A stretch of 64,000 nucleotides of DNA from NCBI GenBank assembly GCA_964520475.1, contig CAZFNS010000008.1, positions 1 through 64,000 on the forward strand, read 5' to 3'. The notes under the pieces were generated by a model. That model had not been told where the DNA came from. It searched no databases and saw only the letters and a program-made list of their open reading frames with translations. This DNA comes from Ruminobacter sp964520475. GTDB taxonomy: Bacteria; Pseudomonadota; Gammaproteobacteria; Enterobacterales; Succinivibrionaceae. Within the stretch, counting starts at the first letter, position 1. Each line of letters starts with the position of its first letter. Positions 33,953-42,950 of the stretch are shown here, one piece after another. The position numbers and the translations under genes were made by a program.

Positions 33953-33971
33953 CCGGGCGGCGCGGTTTCGG

Positions 33972-34006
33972 AAGGGCTCCCGCTCCCGCGGGGGCCCTTA
34001 TTTTTT
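33972..34006 (+). terminator. Terminator of the nqr operon
   Basis: A 12-bp stem (33972-33983 / 33988-33999) with a 4-nt loop and two G-T pairs or fewer, then A and a run of six T. Confidence 0.88.
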
Positions 34007-34163
34007 GCGGGCGGGGCGGGGCGCCGCCGCCCGGGCGGCGCGTCATTTGTGTTAATCAGTTAAAGTTAACGCGCGCCGGTTTGTAATAAAATCACATACG
34101 GGCGGGGCGCCGGGGCGCGGGTCCCGCGCGGGGGCTTCCCCCCGGACGGAAAGAGGACGGAAC

Positions 34164-36794
34164 ATGACGACGGACATCGGTGATTTCTGGCCCGAAGGCG
34201 AGATAACCATGCAGAACGGCCGCGAGGCGATCGCCCGGCAATTCGAGAGCCTCAAGGCGGACTTTTTCGCGGGGGTGACGGTGGAAGAGCTCGTGCTGGC
34301 CCGCTCCGCCTTCATCGACGCCCTCATGACCAGGCTGTACCGGCAGTTCGGCTTCGACGGCTACCCCGGGCTGTGCCTGTGCGCCGTGGGCGGCTACGGG
34401 CGCTCGGATCTGCAGCCGCGCTCGGACATCGACATCCTCATCATCACCGACGAGCCCGTCCCGGACGCCCTCCGGGAGCGGATCGCGCGGTTCACCGGCC
34501 TGCTGTGGGATCTGCGCCTCGACGTCGGCCAGTCGGTGCGCACCGTCGACGAATGCGTGACCGAGGGGCGCAAGGACGTCACCGTCGCCACCAACTGCCT
34601 CGAGTCGCGCTTTCTCGCGGGCTCGGCCGAGATCTTCCGCCGTTTCCGGGCGCGGATCGAGGCGGACGACTTCTGGCCCGCCGGGGAGTTTTTCAGGGCG
34701 AAGATCAGCGAGCAGACCGCCCGCCGCTCCTCCCACCGGGATTCCATCTACATGCTGGAGCCGGATCTCAAGAACAATCCCGGGGGCCTCAGGGACATCC
34801 AGAACATCCAGTGGATCGCGCGCAAGGCCTTCGGCATCCGCACGCTCCGGGATCTCTGGACGGGCGGCCTCCTCACCCGGATGGAATACATCGAGCTCCG
34901 GGAATGCCGGGATTTCCTGTGGCGCGTCAGGTTCGCGCTGCATATCTCCGTGAACAGGCCGGACAACCGCCTGACGTTCGACTGCCAGCGCAAGGTCGCC
35001 GAGCATCTCGGCTACGCCGGGGAGGGCAACGCGCCGGTCGAGGCCCTCATGAAGCGGTTCTTCCAGACTTTGCACCGGGTTCTCGAGCTCAACGAGATCT
35101 GCATGCAGCTGATGCAGGAGCGGATTTTTCCGAAAAAGCTGATCAAGGGCAAGGTCTTCAACCAGTATTTCCTGCTGCGGGACGACCTGATCGACGTGAT
35201 GGATCCCGAGATCTTCGTGAAAAAGCCCCAGACGATCCTCGAGCTCTTCCTCATCCTGACGGAGCGCGAGGAGCTCTCGGGCATATACGTCCGGTGCATC
35301 AGGCACCTGCGCGCGGCGCGGCGCAGCATCAACTTCCACCTGTGCGAGCGGCGGGAGTGCCGCGCGATCTTCCGGAAAATCATCTCCAAGCCCCGGGCGC
35401 TCGCCGCGGCCCTGCCGATCATGCACCGGCACCACATCCTGTCGCTGTACACCCCGCACTGGGAGAACATCGCGGGGCTCATGCAGTTCGACATGTTCCA
35501 CACCTACACCGTGGACGAGCACACCATGCGGGCCCTGCGGAACATCTACGACTTCACGCACGGGCGGAAAGCGGACTTCAGCCTGTTCAGGCAGGCCTAC
35601 GGGCACATTCCCTCGCCCGATCTGCTGGTGCTCGCGACCCTGTTCCACGACATCGGCAAGGGCCGGGGCGGCCACCACGCCGAGAACGGCGCCCCCATGG
35701 CCCGCTACTTCTGCCAGCTCCACGGCTACAACCGCTACGAAAGCAAGCTGGTCGCCTGGATGGTGCGGAACCATCTCTACATGTCCATGGTCGCGCAGCG
35801 GCGGGACATCTCCTCGCCCGAGGTGGTGGCGGAATTCGCGCGGCGGGTGGGGGACGAGACCTGCCTCAACTACCTGTACTGCCTCACCGTGGCGGACATC
35901 TGCGGCACGAACGACACCGAATGGAACAGCTACAAGGACACGCTGCTGCGCACCCTGTACTTCGAGGCCCGGGACGCGCTGCGCAAGGGGCTGGAAAATC
36001 CCCCGGACCTCAGCCTCCACGTGCGCGAGAACCAGAAGCGGGCCATGGGCATGCTCACCGCCACCGGGATCAGTCCCATCGAGGTGTTCAAGGTGTGGAC
36101 CAACCTGAAGCGCGACTACTTCATCAGGTACTCGCCGCAGCAGATCGCCTGGCACACCCGGAACATCATCAGCCACCAGGACGATGGCCCGCTCATCCTG
36201 TTCGGCCAGGACGGCGCGACCGGGGGAACCGAGCTGTTCATCTACACGAAGGAGTACAACGGGCTGTTCGCGCGGGTCACGGGCGTGCTCGCGGAGAAGA
36301 ACCTGAACGTCCTCGCCTCGACCATCTCGAACACGGGCAACAATTACGCCCTCGACACCTTCACGTTCGTGGACAACGCGGGCCGCCAGATCGATTTCGA
36401 CCGGATCCCGGCCATCCGGAGGGCCCTCGCGGACTCCGTCGCCTCGCCGGAGTACCGGCCGCCGAAAATAAAGCCGCTTCCCCAGCGGCTCAGGCAGTTC
36501 CGGCACCCGACGGCGGTGACGTTCCTCGAGGACGGCGAATCCGCCCTGACCCCGCTCGAGATCACCACGCTGGACCGGCCGGGGCTCCTCGCCAAAATCG
36601 CCAAGGTGTTCAGCGAAAACGATCTGGTCATCCACGCGGCCAAGATAACCACGACCGGAGAACGGGCCGACGACTTCTTCTCGGTCACCGGCCAGGACGG
36701 GCTGCCTCTGGGCGCGGAGGCGCGCGAGCGGCTCCGCGCCGAGCTCACGGAGCTCCTCGACGCCGGGGGCCTCGCGGAAGGCCCCGGCGCGTGA
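34164..36794 (+). CDS. glnD: Bifunctional uridylyltransferase / uridylyl-removing enzyme GlnD
   Basis: Senses glutamine and modifies PII proteins, setting the nitrogen state. The 876-residue product has a nucleotidyltransferase domain with GGYGRSDLQPRSDID near residue 76 and a GlnE/GlnD helical region. The HD phosphohydrolase domain has HDIGKGRGGHHAE near residue 495, and two ACT domains lie near 690-760 and 800-870. A weak TAAAAT (34087-34092) may be its -10. In E. coli glnD and map point the same way; here they converge, with 7 bp between stops. Confidence 0.96.
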   Translation: MTTDIGDFWPEGEITMQNGREAIARQFESLKADFFAGVTVEELVLARSAFIDALMTRLYRQFGFDGYPGLCLCAVGGYGRSDLQPRSDIDILIITDEPVPDALRERIARFTGLLWDLRLDVGQSVRTVDECVTEGRKDVTVATNCLESRFLAGSAEIFRRFRARIEADDFWPAGEFFRAKISEQTARRSSHRDSIYMLEPDLKNNPGGLRDIQNIQWIARKAFGIRTLRDLWTGGLLTRMEYIELRECRDFLWRVRFALHISVNRPDNRLTFDCQRKVAEHLGYAGEGNAPVEALMKRFFQTLHRVLELNEICMQLMQERIFPKKLIKGKVFNQYFLLRDDLIDVMDPEIFVKKPQTILELFLILTEREELSGIYVRCIRHLRAARRSINFHLCERRECRAIFRKIISKPRALAAALPIMHRHHILSLYTPHWENIAGLMQFDMFHTYTVDEHTMRALRNIYDFTHGRKADFSLFRQAYGHIPSPDLLVLATLFHDIGKGRGGHHAENGAPMARYFCQLHGYNRYESKLVAWMVRNHLYMSMVAQRRDISSPEVVAEFARRVGDETCLNYLYCLTVADICGTNDTEWNSYKDTLLRTLYFEARDALRKGLENPPDLSLHVRENQKRAMGMLTATGISPIEVFKVWTNLKRDYFIRYSPQQIAWHTRNIISHQDDGPLILFGQDGATGGTELFIYTKEYNGLFARVTGVLAEKNLNVLASTISNTGNNYALDTFTFVDNAGRQIDFDRIPAIRRALADSVASPEYRPPKIKPLPQRLRQFRHPTAVTFLEDGESALTPLEITTLDRPGLLAKIAKVFSENDLVIHAAKITTTGERADDFFSVTGQDGLPLGAEARERLRAELTELLDAGGLAEGPGA

Positions 36795-36801
36795 GCCCGG
36801 G

Positions 36802-37605
36802 CTAGGCTCCGGCGGCGATGAACCGGCCGAGGGTGTCCTCTTCCTCGTCCCGCAGCGTCAGGACCTCGCAGCCGGTTTCGGTGATGACGATCTGGTGCTC
36901 GAACTGGGCCGACGGCTGTTTGTCGGCGGTGGTCACGGTCCAGCCGTCTTTTTTGTTCAGCCTGACCTTCCAGCCCCCGGCGTTGATCATGGGCTCGATG
37001 GTGAACACCATGCCCGGCCGGAGCGTCAGGCTGTAGGGATTGGGGTAGTAGTGGACGACCTGGGGCGGCTCGTGGAAGCCCTCGCCGATGCCGTGGCCGC
37101 AGTAGTCGCGCACCACCGAGAACCCTTCCCGGTCGGCTATTTTCTGGATGGCTTTGCCGACGTCGGTGAGGTTGCGGCCCGGGCCCATGGCCCGGATGGC
37201 CTCGTAAAGGCACTGCTGCGTCGCCCTGACGAGGCGGCGGTTCCGCGGGGAGGTTTCCCCGACGACGTACATTTTGCTGGTGTCGCCGTGCCAGCCGTCC
37301 TTGATCACGGTGACGTCGATGTTGACGATGTCGCCGTTGTGGAGCCGGCGCGGGCCGGGGATGCCGTGGCACACCACCTCGTTCACCGAGATGCAGGCGC
37401 ATTTCGGGTAGCCGTTGTAGCCCAGGCAGGCCGACACCGCCTGCCGGTCCTCCTCGATGAATTTAAGCATGATGTCGTCCAGCTCGCCGGTGGTCACGCC
37501 CGCCCGGACGTGCGGCCCGATCATGTCCAGGGTCTCGGCGGCTATCCGGCAGGCGGGCCGCATTTTTTCGATCTGGGCCGCGGTTTTTACAATAACGTTG
37601 TTCAT
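36802..37605 (-). CDS. map: Methionine aminopeptidase, type I
   Basis: Removes initiator methionine from nascent proteins. The 267-residue product has the pita-bread fold ligands: CGHGIGEGFHEPPQVVHY, DVTVIKDGWHGDTSK with the two metal Asp, and FTIEPMIN and EHQIVITETG with metal Glu. Divergent from rpsB as in most gammaproteobacteria. Its stop nearly meets that of glnD, so the two transcripts probably overlap. Confidence 0.96.
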   Translation of the reverse strand: MNNVIVKTAAQIEKMRPACRIAAETLDMIGPHVRAGVTTGELDDIMLKFIEEDRQAVSACLGYNGYPKCACISVNEVVCHGIPGPRRLHNGDIVNIDVTVIKDGWHGDTSKMYVVGETSPRNRRLVRATQQCLYEAIRAMGPGRNLTDVGKAIQKIADREGFSVVRDYCGHGIGEGFHEPPQVVHYYPNPYSLTLRPGMVFTIEPMINAGGWKVRLNKKDGWTVTTADKQPSAQFEHQIVITETGCEVLTLRDEEEDTLGRFIAAGA

Positions 37606-37680
37606 GAAGCGCTTTCCCGTTTTTGCGCGCGGCCCGGGATCCCGGCCGGACGGCGCGCGGACAGAAGAAAATCCGCGGTA

Positions 37681-37689
37681 ATTATAACA
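37681..37689 (-). promoter_or_regulatory. Extended -10 promoter for map
   Basis: On the minus strand TGTTATAAT, an extended -10 with perfect TATAAT. It lies about 75 bp upstream of the map start. Confidence 0.55.
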
Positions 37690-37734
37690 TTATTTCCCGG
37701 CCCCGGCGCCGCCCGGCCCGGCGCGAAAAAACTG

Positions 37735-37763
37735 TTGAACCCCGCGCCCTTACGGGGTATAAT
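37735..37763 (+). promoter_or_regulatory. Sigma-70 promoter for rpsB-tsf
   Basis: TTGAAC (37735-37740), a 17-bp spacer and perfect TATAAT (37758-37763). This is one of the two best promoters in the window, as expected for ribosomal protein genes. Confidence 0.85.
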
Positions 37764-37923
37764 CCGTCTGCTTTCCGCTCCGCGCGGAAAGCCGGCGCGC
37801 CGCGCCGGGTTTATTTTTTTTTTTTACGATCACACACACCGGGCTTCAAGGGCAAATGTGGGGGTGCTGCAGGTCAGTTCACATTCCCGTCCGGTGGAGG
37901 AACAACCCCGTAAGGATAATCGG
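37764..37923 (+). promoter_or_regulatory. rpsB leader RNA (probable S2 autoregulatory region)
   Basis: A leader of about 150 nt starts with a GCTTTCCGC/GCGGAAAGC hairpin (37770-37792, 9-bp stem). It also holds a run of T (37811-37825). Gammaproteobacterial rpsB leaders are known targets of S2 feedback; assignment to that class here is by position and structure only. Confidence 0.55.
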
Positions 37924-38646
37924 ATGTCTAAAGTTTCTATCGACGAAATGTTCGAAGCCGGCGTTCACTTCGGCCACCAGACCCGCTACTGGAACCCGAA
38001 GATGAAGCAGTACATTTACGGCGCCCGCAACGGCGTGCACATCATCAACCTCGACCGGACCGAGGAACTCTTCAACGACGCCCTCAACTTCATCGGCCGG
38101 AAGGTGGCGAACAAGGGCAAGGTGCTCTTCGTGGGCACCAAGCGCGCCGCCGCCGATCAGGTCAGGGAGTACGCGCTCTCCTGCGGCCAGTTCTACGTCA
38201 ACCACCGCTGGCTCGGCGGCATGCTCACCAACTACAAGACCGTCAGGCAGTCCATCAGGCGCCTCAAGGATCTCGAGACCCAGGCCTCCGACGGGACCTT
38301 CGAGAAGCTCACCAAGAAAGAGGCCCTCGAGCGCACCCGCGTCATGGCCAAGCTCGAAAGGAGCCTGGGCGGCATCAAGGACATGGGCAGCCTGCCCGAC
38401 GTGCTGTTCGTAATCGACGCCGAGGTTGAGCACATCGCGATCAAGGAAGCCAGCAAGCTCGGCATCCCGGTGGTGGCCGTCGTGGACACCAACTCGGATC
38501 CCGATCTGGTCAACTACGTGATCCCGGGCAACGATGACGCCATCCGCGCCATCAATCTGTACCTCAGCGCCGCGGCCGCCGCCGTGAACGAGGCCCGCGA
38601 GGTCCGCGAGGCCGAAGCCGCGGCCGCCGCGAAGGAAGAGGCCTGA
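37924..38646 (+). CDS. rpsB: 30S ribosomal protein S2
   Basis: A 240-residue S2 protein with the family start MSKVSIDEMFEAGVHFGHQTRYWNP and the central VVAVVDTNSDPDLVNYVIPGNDDA-type segment. It starts with a good AAGGA upstream and is followed by tsf after 85 bp, which contains a GC hairpin. Order rpsB-tsf-pyrH-frr is conserved widely. Confidence 0.98.
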   Translation: MSKVSIDEMFEAGVHFGHQTRYWNPKMKQYIYGARNGVHIINLDRTEELFNDALNFIGRKVANKGKVLFVGTKRAAADQVREYALSCGQFYVNHRWLGGMLTNYKTVRQSIRRLKDLETQASDGTFEKLTKKEALERTRVMAKLERSLGGIKDMGSLPDVLFVIDAEVEHIAIKEASKLGIPVVAVVDTNSDPDLVNYVIPGNDDAIRAINLYLSAAAAAVNEAREVREAEAAAAAKEEA

Positions 38647-38670
38647 TCCGGGTCTTCCGTCCGTTAAACC

Positions 38671-38694
38671 GCGGGGAGGGACCGCTCTCCCCGC
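38671..38694 (+). other. rpsB-tsf intergenic hairpin
   Basis: GCGGGGAG / CTCCCCGC with an 8-nt loop and no T-tract. It may act as a partial terminator or processing site that sets the S2 to EF-Ts ratio. Confidence 0.5.
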
Positions 38695-38731
38695 CCGCTT
38701 AAGCTTACACAGAAATTTTGGGATATTTAAG

Positions 38732-39631
38732 ATGGCAAACATTACCGCTGCTCTCGTAAAAGAATTACGCGAGCGTACCGGCGCCGGCATGATGGACTGC
38801 AAGAAGGCCCTGGTGGCCGCCGGCGGCGACATCGAGAAGGCGATCGACGACATGCGCAAGAGCGGCCAGGCCAAGGCCGCCAAGAAGGCCGGCCGCGTGA
38901 CCGCCGAAGGCGTCATCGTCGCCGCGGCCTCCGCGAACGGCACGTTCATCGCCGAGATCAACTGCGAAACCGACTTCGTGGCCAAGGACGCCAGCTTCAA
39001 CGAGTTCTGCGCGAAGATCGCCGCGATCGCCGCCGACAACGGCGTGACCGACGTCGAGGCCCTCAAGGCCCTGCCCTACGAGGGCGACGAGACCGTCGGG
39101 GCCCGCCTCACCGCGCTGATCGCCCGGATCGGCGAGAACATGTCGATCCGCCGCGTCGCCGGGATCAAGGGACCCAACGTCGGCCTGTACATCCACGGCA
39201 ACCGGCGCATCGGCGTCCTGGTCGACATGGAAGGCGGCGACGCCGCCCTGGCCAAGGACGTCGCCATGCACGTCTGCGGCCTGAACCCGCAGTACGTGAA
39301 CCCGGAGGACGTTCCGGCCGAGCAGGTCGAGCACGAGCGCCAGGTCCAGCTCGAGCTGGCCCTCAAGGAGAACGCCGAGGCCGCCAAGCCGAAGCCCGCC
39401 GCGATCGTGGAAAAGATCATCAGCGGCCGCATGGCCAAGTACACCGGCGAGATCTCGCTGACCGAGCAGAACTTCGTCAAGGACGACAGCGTGAAGGTCG
39501 GCGACCTGCTCAAGGCGCACGGCGCCGTCGTCAGGTCGTTCGTGCGCATGGTCGTGGGCGAGGGCATCGAGAAGAAGTCCGCGGACTTCGCGTCCGAGGT
39601 GGCCGAGCAGATGGCCGCCGCCAGGAAGTAG
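38732..39631 (+). CDS. tsf: Elongation factor Ts
   Basis: The guanine nucleotide exchange factor for EF-Tu. The 299-residue product has the N-terminal UBA-like region with LVKELRERTGAGMMDCKKAL and the core motif AEINCETDFVAKD that contacts EF-Tu. Length is typical (E. coli 283). It ends before an intrinsic terminator, so rpsB-tsf forms its own unit. Confidence 0.98.
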   Translation: MANITAALVKELRERTGAGMMDCKKALVAAGGDIEKAIDDMRKSGQAKAAKKAGRVTAEGVIVAAASANGTFIAEINCETDFVAKDASFNEFCAKIAAIAADNGVTDVEALKALPYEGDETVGARLTALIARIGENMSIRRVAGIKGPNVGLYIHGNRRIGVLVDMEGGDAALAKDVAMHVCGLNPQYVNPEDVPAEQVEHERQVQLELALKENAEAAKPKPAAIVEKIISGRMAKYTGEISLTEQNFVKDDSVKVGDLLKAHGAVVRSFVRMVVGEGIEKKSADFASEVAEQMAAARK

Positions 39632-39667
39632 CCCGCGCGGGGACGACGCGGAAAACGCGGAAAAAAG

Positions 39668-39692
39668 AGGGGGCCGGCGGCTCCCTTTTTTT
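39668..39692 (+). terminator. Terminator of rpsB-tsf
   Basis: An 8-bp stem (AGGGGGCC / GGCTCCCT, one G-T pair) with a GGC loop, then a T-tract to 39692. Confidence 0.85.
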
Positions 39693-39718
39693 GTTTGCCC
39701 CCCGGGCCGCGCGCACGG

Positions 39719-39748
39719 TAGACGCAAAATCGCTTTTCGGTTTATAAT
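39719..39748 (+). promoter_or_regulatory. Promoter for pyrH
   Basis: TAGACG (39719-39724), an 18-bp spacer and perfect TATAAT (39743-39748). The -35 matches the consensus at four of six positions. Confidence 0.6.
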
Positions 39749-39809
39749 AAAGCCGCTTTGAGACCCGCGCGGCGGGCGCGGAAAAAAAGACGGAACACCG
39801 GAGAGGCGC

Positions 39810-40544
39810 ATGAGTTCGGACATCGCGTACAAGAGAATTTTACTTAAACTGAGCGGCGAGGCCCTGGAAGGGGACGAAGCTTTCGGCATCGACCCCGCGG
39901 TGCTGCGGCGGACGGCCGGGGAGATCGCGGGACTGGCCGGGGCCGGCGTGCAGATCGGGCTGGTGATCGGGGGCGGCAACATCTTCAGGGGCGCGAAACT
40001 CGCGGCGGCCGGGCTGGGCCGGGTCGCCGGCGACCACATGGGCATGCTGGCCACGGTCATGAACGGGCTCGCCATGCGCGACGCCCTCGAGCGGATCGGC
40101 GTCGGGACGGCGCTGATGTCGGCGATGCCCATCCAGGGGGTTACCCTCCCGTACTCGTGGATGGAGGCGGACGCCCGCCTGAAGCGGGGCGAAGTAGTCA
40201 TCATGTCCGCCGGGACCGGCAACCCGTTCTTCACCACCGACAGCGCGGCCTGCCTGCGGGGGATCGAACTGGGGGCCGACGCCGTGATCAAGGGCACCCG
40301 GGTGGACGGGGTTTACAGCGCCGATCCGGAGCGGGATCCGGGGGCGGTGCTGTACCGTGAACTTTCGTACCGGGAAGTAGTCGAAAAAGAACTGAAGGTT
40401 ATGGATCTGAGCGCCTTTATTCTGGCGAGGGACCACGGAATGCCGATCCTGGTCTACAACATGAACAAAGAGGGCGCCCTGATGAGAGTGATCCGCGGCG
40501 AGCCGGAAGGCACCGCGATCGGGCGGAAAGCCGCGGGCGGATGA
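39810..40544 (+). CDS. pyrH: UMP kinase
   Basis: Phosphorylates UMP to UDP; a hexameric amino-acid-kinase fold enzyme allosterically tuned by GTP and UTP. The 244-residue product has KRILLKLSGEAL at the start, GGGNIFRG, the DHMGMLAT segment and the uridine-site TGNPFFTTDSAA. GGAGAGG precedes the ATG. First gene of a long run reaching skp. Confidence 0.97.
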   Translation: MSSDIAYKRILLKLSGEALEGDEAFGIDPAVLRRTAGEIAGLAGAGVQIGLVIGGGNIFRGAKLAAAGLGRVAGDHMGMLATVMNGLAMRDALERIGVGTALMSAMPIQGVTLPYSWMEADARLKRGEVVIMSAGTGNPFFTTDSAACLRGIELGADAVIKGTRVDGVYSADPERDPGAVLYRELSYREVVEKELKVMDLSAFILARDHGMPILVYNMNKEGALMRVIRGEPEGTAIGRKAAGG

Positions 40545-40578
40545 CAAAAGGCACATGACGAGCGGAGAAAGCAAGCAT

Positions 40579-41136
40579 ATGATCAAAGATATTCAGAAAC
40601 AGGCCGGCGATAAAATGAACAAAGCCGTGGACGCGCTTAAGTCGAATCTTTCCAAGATCCGCACCGGGCGCGCGCAGCCGGCGATCCTCGACGCCGTGAC
40701 GGTCGACTACTACGGCTCCTCCGTCCCCCTGCGCCAGCTCGCCCAGGTGAACGTCGAGGACGCCCGCACCCTGGCGGTGAGCGTGTTCGACAAGAGCGCC
40801 ATAAGCGCCGTGGAAAAGGGCATCATGAACAGCGGTCTCGGCCTGAACCCCGTGACCGCGGGAACGAGCATCCGCGTGCCCCTGCCCCCGCTCACCGAGG
40901 AAAGGCGCCGCGATCTCATCAAGGTCGTCCGCGCCGAGGTCGAGCAGTCCAAGGTGCAGATCCGCAACCTGCGCCGCGACGCGAACAGCGAGGTCAAGGC
41001 TCTGCTCAAGGAAAAGCAGATTTCCGAGGACGAGGAGCGCCGCTCGCAGGACGCCATCCAGAAGCTGACCGACGCGGCCATCAAGAAGGCCGACGGCCTG
41101 CTCGCGGAAAAAGAAAAGGAACTGATGGAAATTTAG
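40579..41136 (+). CDS. frr: Ribosome recycling factor
   Basis: Splits post-termination ribosomes with EF-G. The 185-residue product equals E. coli Frr in length when started at ATG 40579 (MIKDIQKQAGDKM), with a GGAG upstream. An ATG at 40555 would add eight non-conserved residues. It has KIRTGRAQPAILD and the hinge RVPLPPLTEERR. uppS follows after 15 bp. Confidence 0.97.
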   Translation: MIKDIQKQAGDKMNKAVDALKSNLSKIRTGRAQPAILDAVTVDYYGSSVPLRQLAQVNVEDARTLAVSVFDKSAISAVEKGIMNSGLGLNPVTAGTSIRVPLPPLTEERRRDLIKVVRAEVEQSKVQIRNLRRDANSEVKALLKEKQISEDEERRSQDAIQKLTDAAIKKADGLLAEKEKELMEI

Positions 41137-41151
41137 GCGCCGCGCGGCACT

Positions 41152-41910
41152 ATGAGCGAGTTAGCGGATCTTCAGCGGATGAACCGGCAGAGCGTGCCGG
41201 ACCACGTCGCCATCATCATGGACGGCAACGGCAGATGGGCGGGCGCCCGGGGAAAGCCGCGCATCTTCGGCCACAGATCCGGCGTCGAGGCGGTCAGGAA
41301 GGCGGTGGCGTTCGCCGCGGAGAACGGCGTCCGGATCCTGACTCTCTTCGCCTTTTCCTCGGAGAACTGGCGCCGCCCGCGCGACGAGGTGGACGCCCTC
41401 ATGGACCTGTTCTCCTGGGCCCTGGCCAACGAAGTCCGCAAGCTGAATCAGAACAACGTCAGGCTGAAGATCGTCGGCGACCGCGGGGCTTTTTCCGAAA
41501 ACTTCAAAAAAAGCATCGCGGCGGCCGAGGAGCTCACGGCGGGCAACACCGGGCTGCTGCTCAACGTCGCCGTCAACTACGGCGGCAGGTGGGACATCCT
41601 GAACGCCGTCCGCAGGATCCTGGCCGGCGCGGCCGGGAACGGCGGCCCCGGGCCCGGGGACCTGACGGAGGAGCTCATCGGGGCCAATCTCGAGATCGGC
41701 CCCGACGTCGATCTGCTCATCCGCACCGGGGGCGAGCACCGGGTGAGCAATTTCCTGCTCTGGCAGCTGGCCTACAGCGAAATATACGTCACCGACGTCC
41801 TGTGGCCCGATTTCGACGGGGAGGTCTTCCGCCGGGCGGTGGATCACTACGCGGCGCGGGAGAGGCGGTTCGGCTGCACCGGGGAGCAGATCCGGGGCGA
41901 GACGCTCTGA
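41152..41910 (+). CDS. uppS: Undecaprenyl diphosphate synthase (cis-prenyltransferase)
   Basis: Extends farnesyl diphosphate with eight IPP units to the C55 lipid carrier for peptidoglycan and O-antigen. The 252-residue product has HVAIIMDGNGRWA with the catalytic Asp, FGHRSGVEAVR, FAFSSENWRRP, and DLLIRTGGEHRVSNFLLWQLAYSE-type C-terminal motif. It lies between frr and cdsA; in E. coli dxr comes between frr and uppS. Confidence 0.97.
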   Translation: MSELADLQRMNRQSVPDHVAIIMDGNGRWAGARGKPRIFGHRSGVEAVRKAVAFAAENGVRILTLFAFSSENWRRPRDEVDALMDLFSWALANEVRKLNQNNVRLKIVGDRGAFSENFKKSIAAAEELTAGNTGLLLNVAVNYGGRWDILNAVRRILAGAAGNGGPGPGDLTEELIGANLEIGPDVDLLIRTGGEHRVSNFLLWQLAYSEIYVTDVLWPDFDGEVFRRAVDHYAARERRFGCTGEQIRGETL

Positions 41911-41957
41911 GGCCGCGGGCCGGGAGCTGAGGTGATTTTTTTATCGGGTTGTATGCA

Positions 41958-42944
41958 ATGAAAAAAAGAATCGTAACGGGCGTCATTCTGATCATCCTGG
42001 CGGTGTTCTGGCTGACCTTTTCGTTCGGGGACGGCTCGCTCGCGCTTTTCGAGGGCGGGCTGTACCTGCTCCTCGCGCTCGCCGCCTTCGAGTACTCGCA
42101 GTTCGTCTTCCCGAACGCGGTGCACGACGAGATGCTGCTTAAATCCCCGGGCGAGTTCATGCGGAAGAACAGCCGGCTGATTTTCGCGCTGCGCGCCCTG
42201 TACACGGCGTTCATCCTGTGCTTCACCAATCTCATCTACCTGCTGGTGTGGGGCTCGAGCGACCTGCCCGCGCCGTTCGCCGACGACGTCCGCGTCCACC
42301 AGCTGTTCGCGGCGGGCGCCAATCCGCTGCTCAAGTACGTTTTCGGGTGCAGCGCGGCCTGGTGGATCGCGGCGGCCTTCTTCGTGCTGACCTACCCGCA
42401 CAACTCGAAGATCATCCATTCGAAAATGTTCCGGGCGGTCGCCGGAATCGCCTGTCTCGTGCCGTTTTTCTTCGCGTTTTACATCATCAGGTGCCAGAGC
42501 TTCCGCAGCGACTTCTACGTCGGGGTCACGGCGGTGCTTTCCGTGATGGTCCTGGTCTGGGCCGCCGACTCCGGGGCCTACTTCGTCGGCAGGGCCGCGG
42601 GGAAGCACAAGATGAGTCCGGCGGTGAGCCCGAACAAGACCGTCGAGGGCCTGTGCGGGGGCCTGCTCCTCGCGCTCGCCGTGTTCGCGGTCCTCGCCTG
42701 GCGGGGCTGCTACGGCATGGCCTACGGCTCGATGCCCGCGCTCGCCGCGGCGGCCGCGGCCACGGTGGTGTTCTCCGTGATCGGGGATCTGTGGGAAAGC
42801 CTGCTCAAGCGCGAGACCGGCATGAAGGACACGGGCTTCATCCTGCCCGGGCACGGCGGCGTGCTCGATCGGATCGATTCCATGCTCGCGGCCGTTCCGG
42901 TGTTTCTGGTCACGTACGCGGCCGCCGCGAGCGTCCTGGGGTAG
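41958..42944 (+). CDS. cdsA: Phosphatidate cytidylyltransferase
   Basis: Makes CDP-diacylglycerol, the branch point for all phospholipids. The 328-residue inner-membrane protein has about eight helices and the CDP-diglyceride synthetase signature near the C-terminus (DSGAYFVGR, SPNKTVEG, GDLWESLLKRETGMKDTG). ATG 41958 begins MKKRIVTGVILI; a TTG at 41949 is an unlikely alternative. dxr starts 6 bp after its stop. Confidence 0.95.
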   Translation: MKKRIVTGVILIILAVFWLTFSFGDGSLALFEGGLYLLLALAAFEYSQFVFPNAVHDEMLLKSPGEFMRKNSRLIFALRALYTAFILCFTNLIYLLVWGSSDLPAPFADDVRVHQLFAAGANPLLKYVFGCSAAWWIAAAFFVLTYPHNSKIIHSKMFRAVAGIACLVPFFFAFYIIRCQSFRSDFYVGVTAVLSVMVLVWAADSGAYFVGRAAGKHKMSPAVSPNKTVEGLCGGLLLALAVFAVLAWRGCYGMAYGSMPALAAAAAATVVFSVIGDLWESLLKRETGMKDTGFILPGHGGVLDRIDSMLAAVPVFLVTYAAAASVLG

Positions 42945-42950
42945 GGGAAC

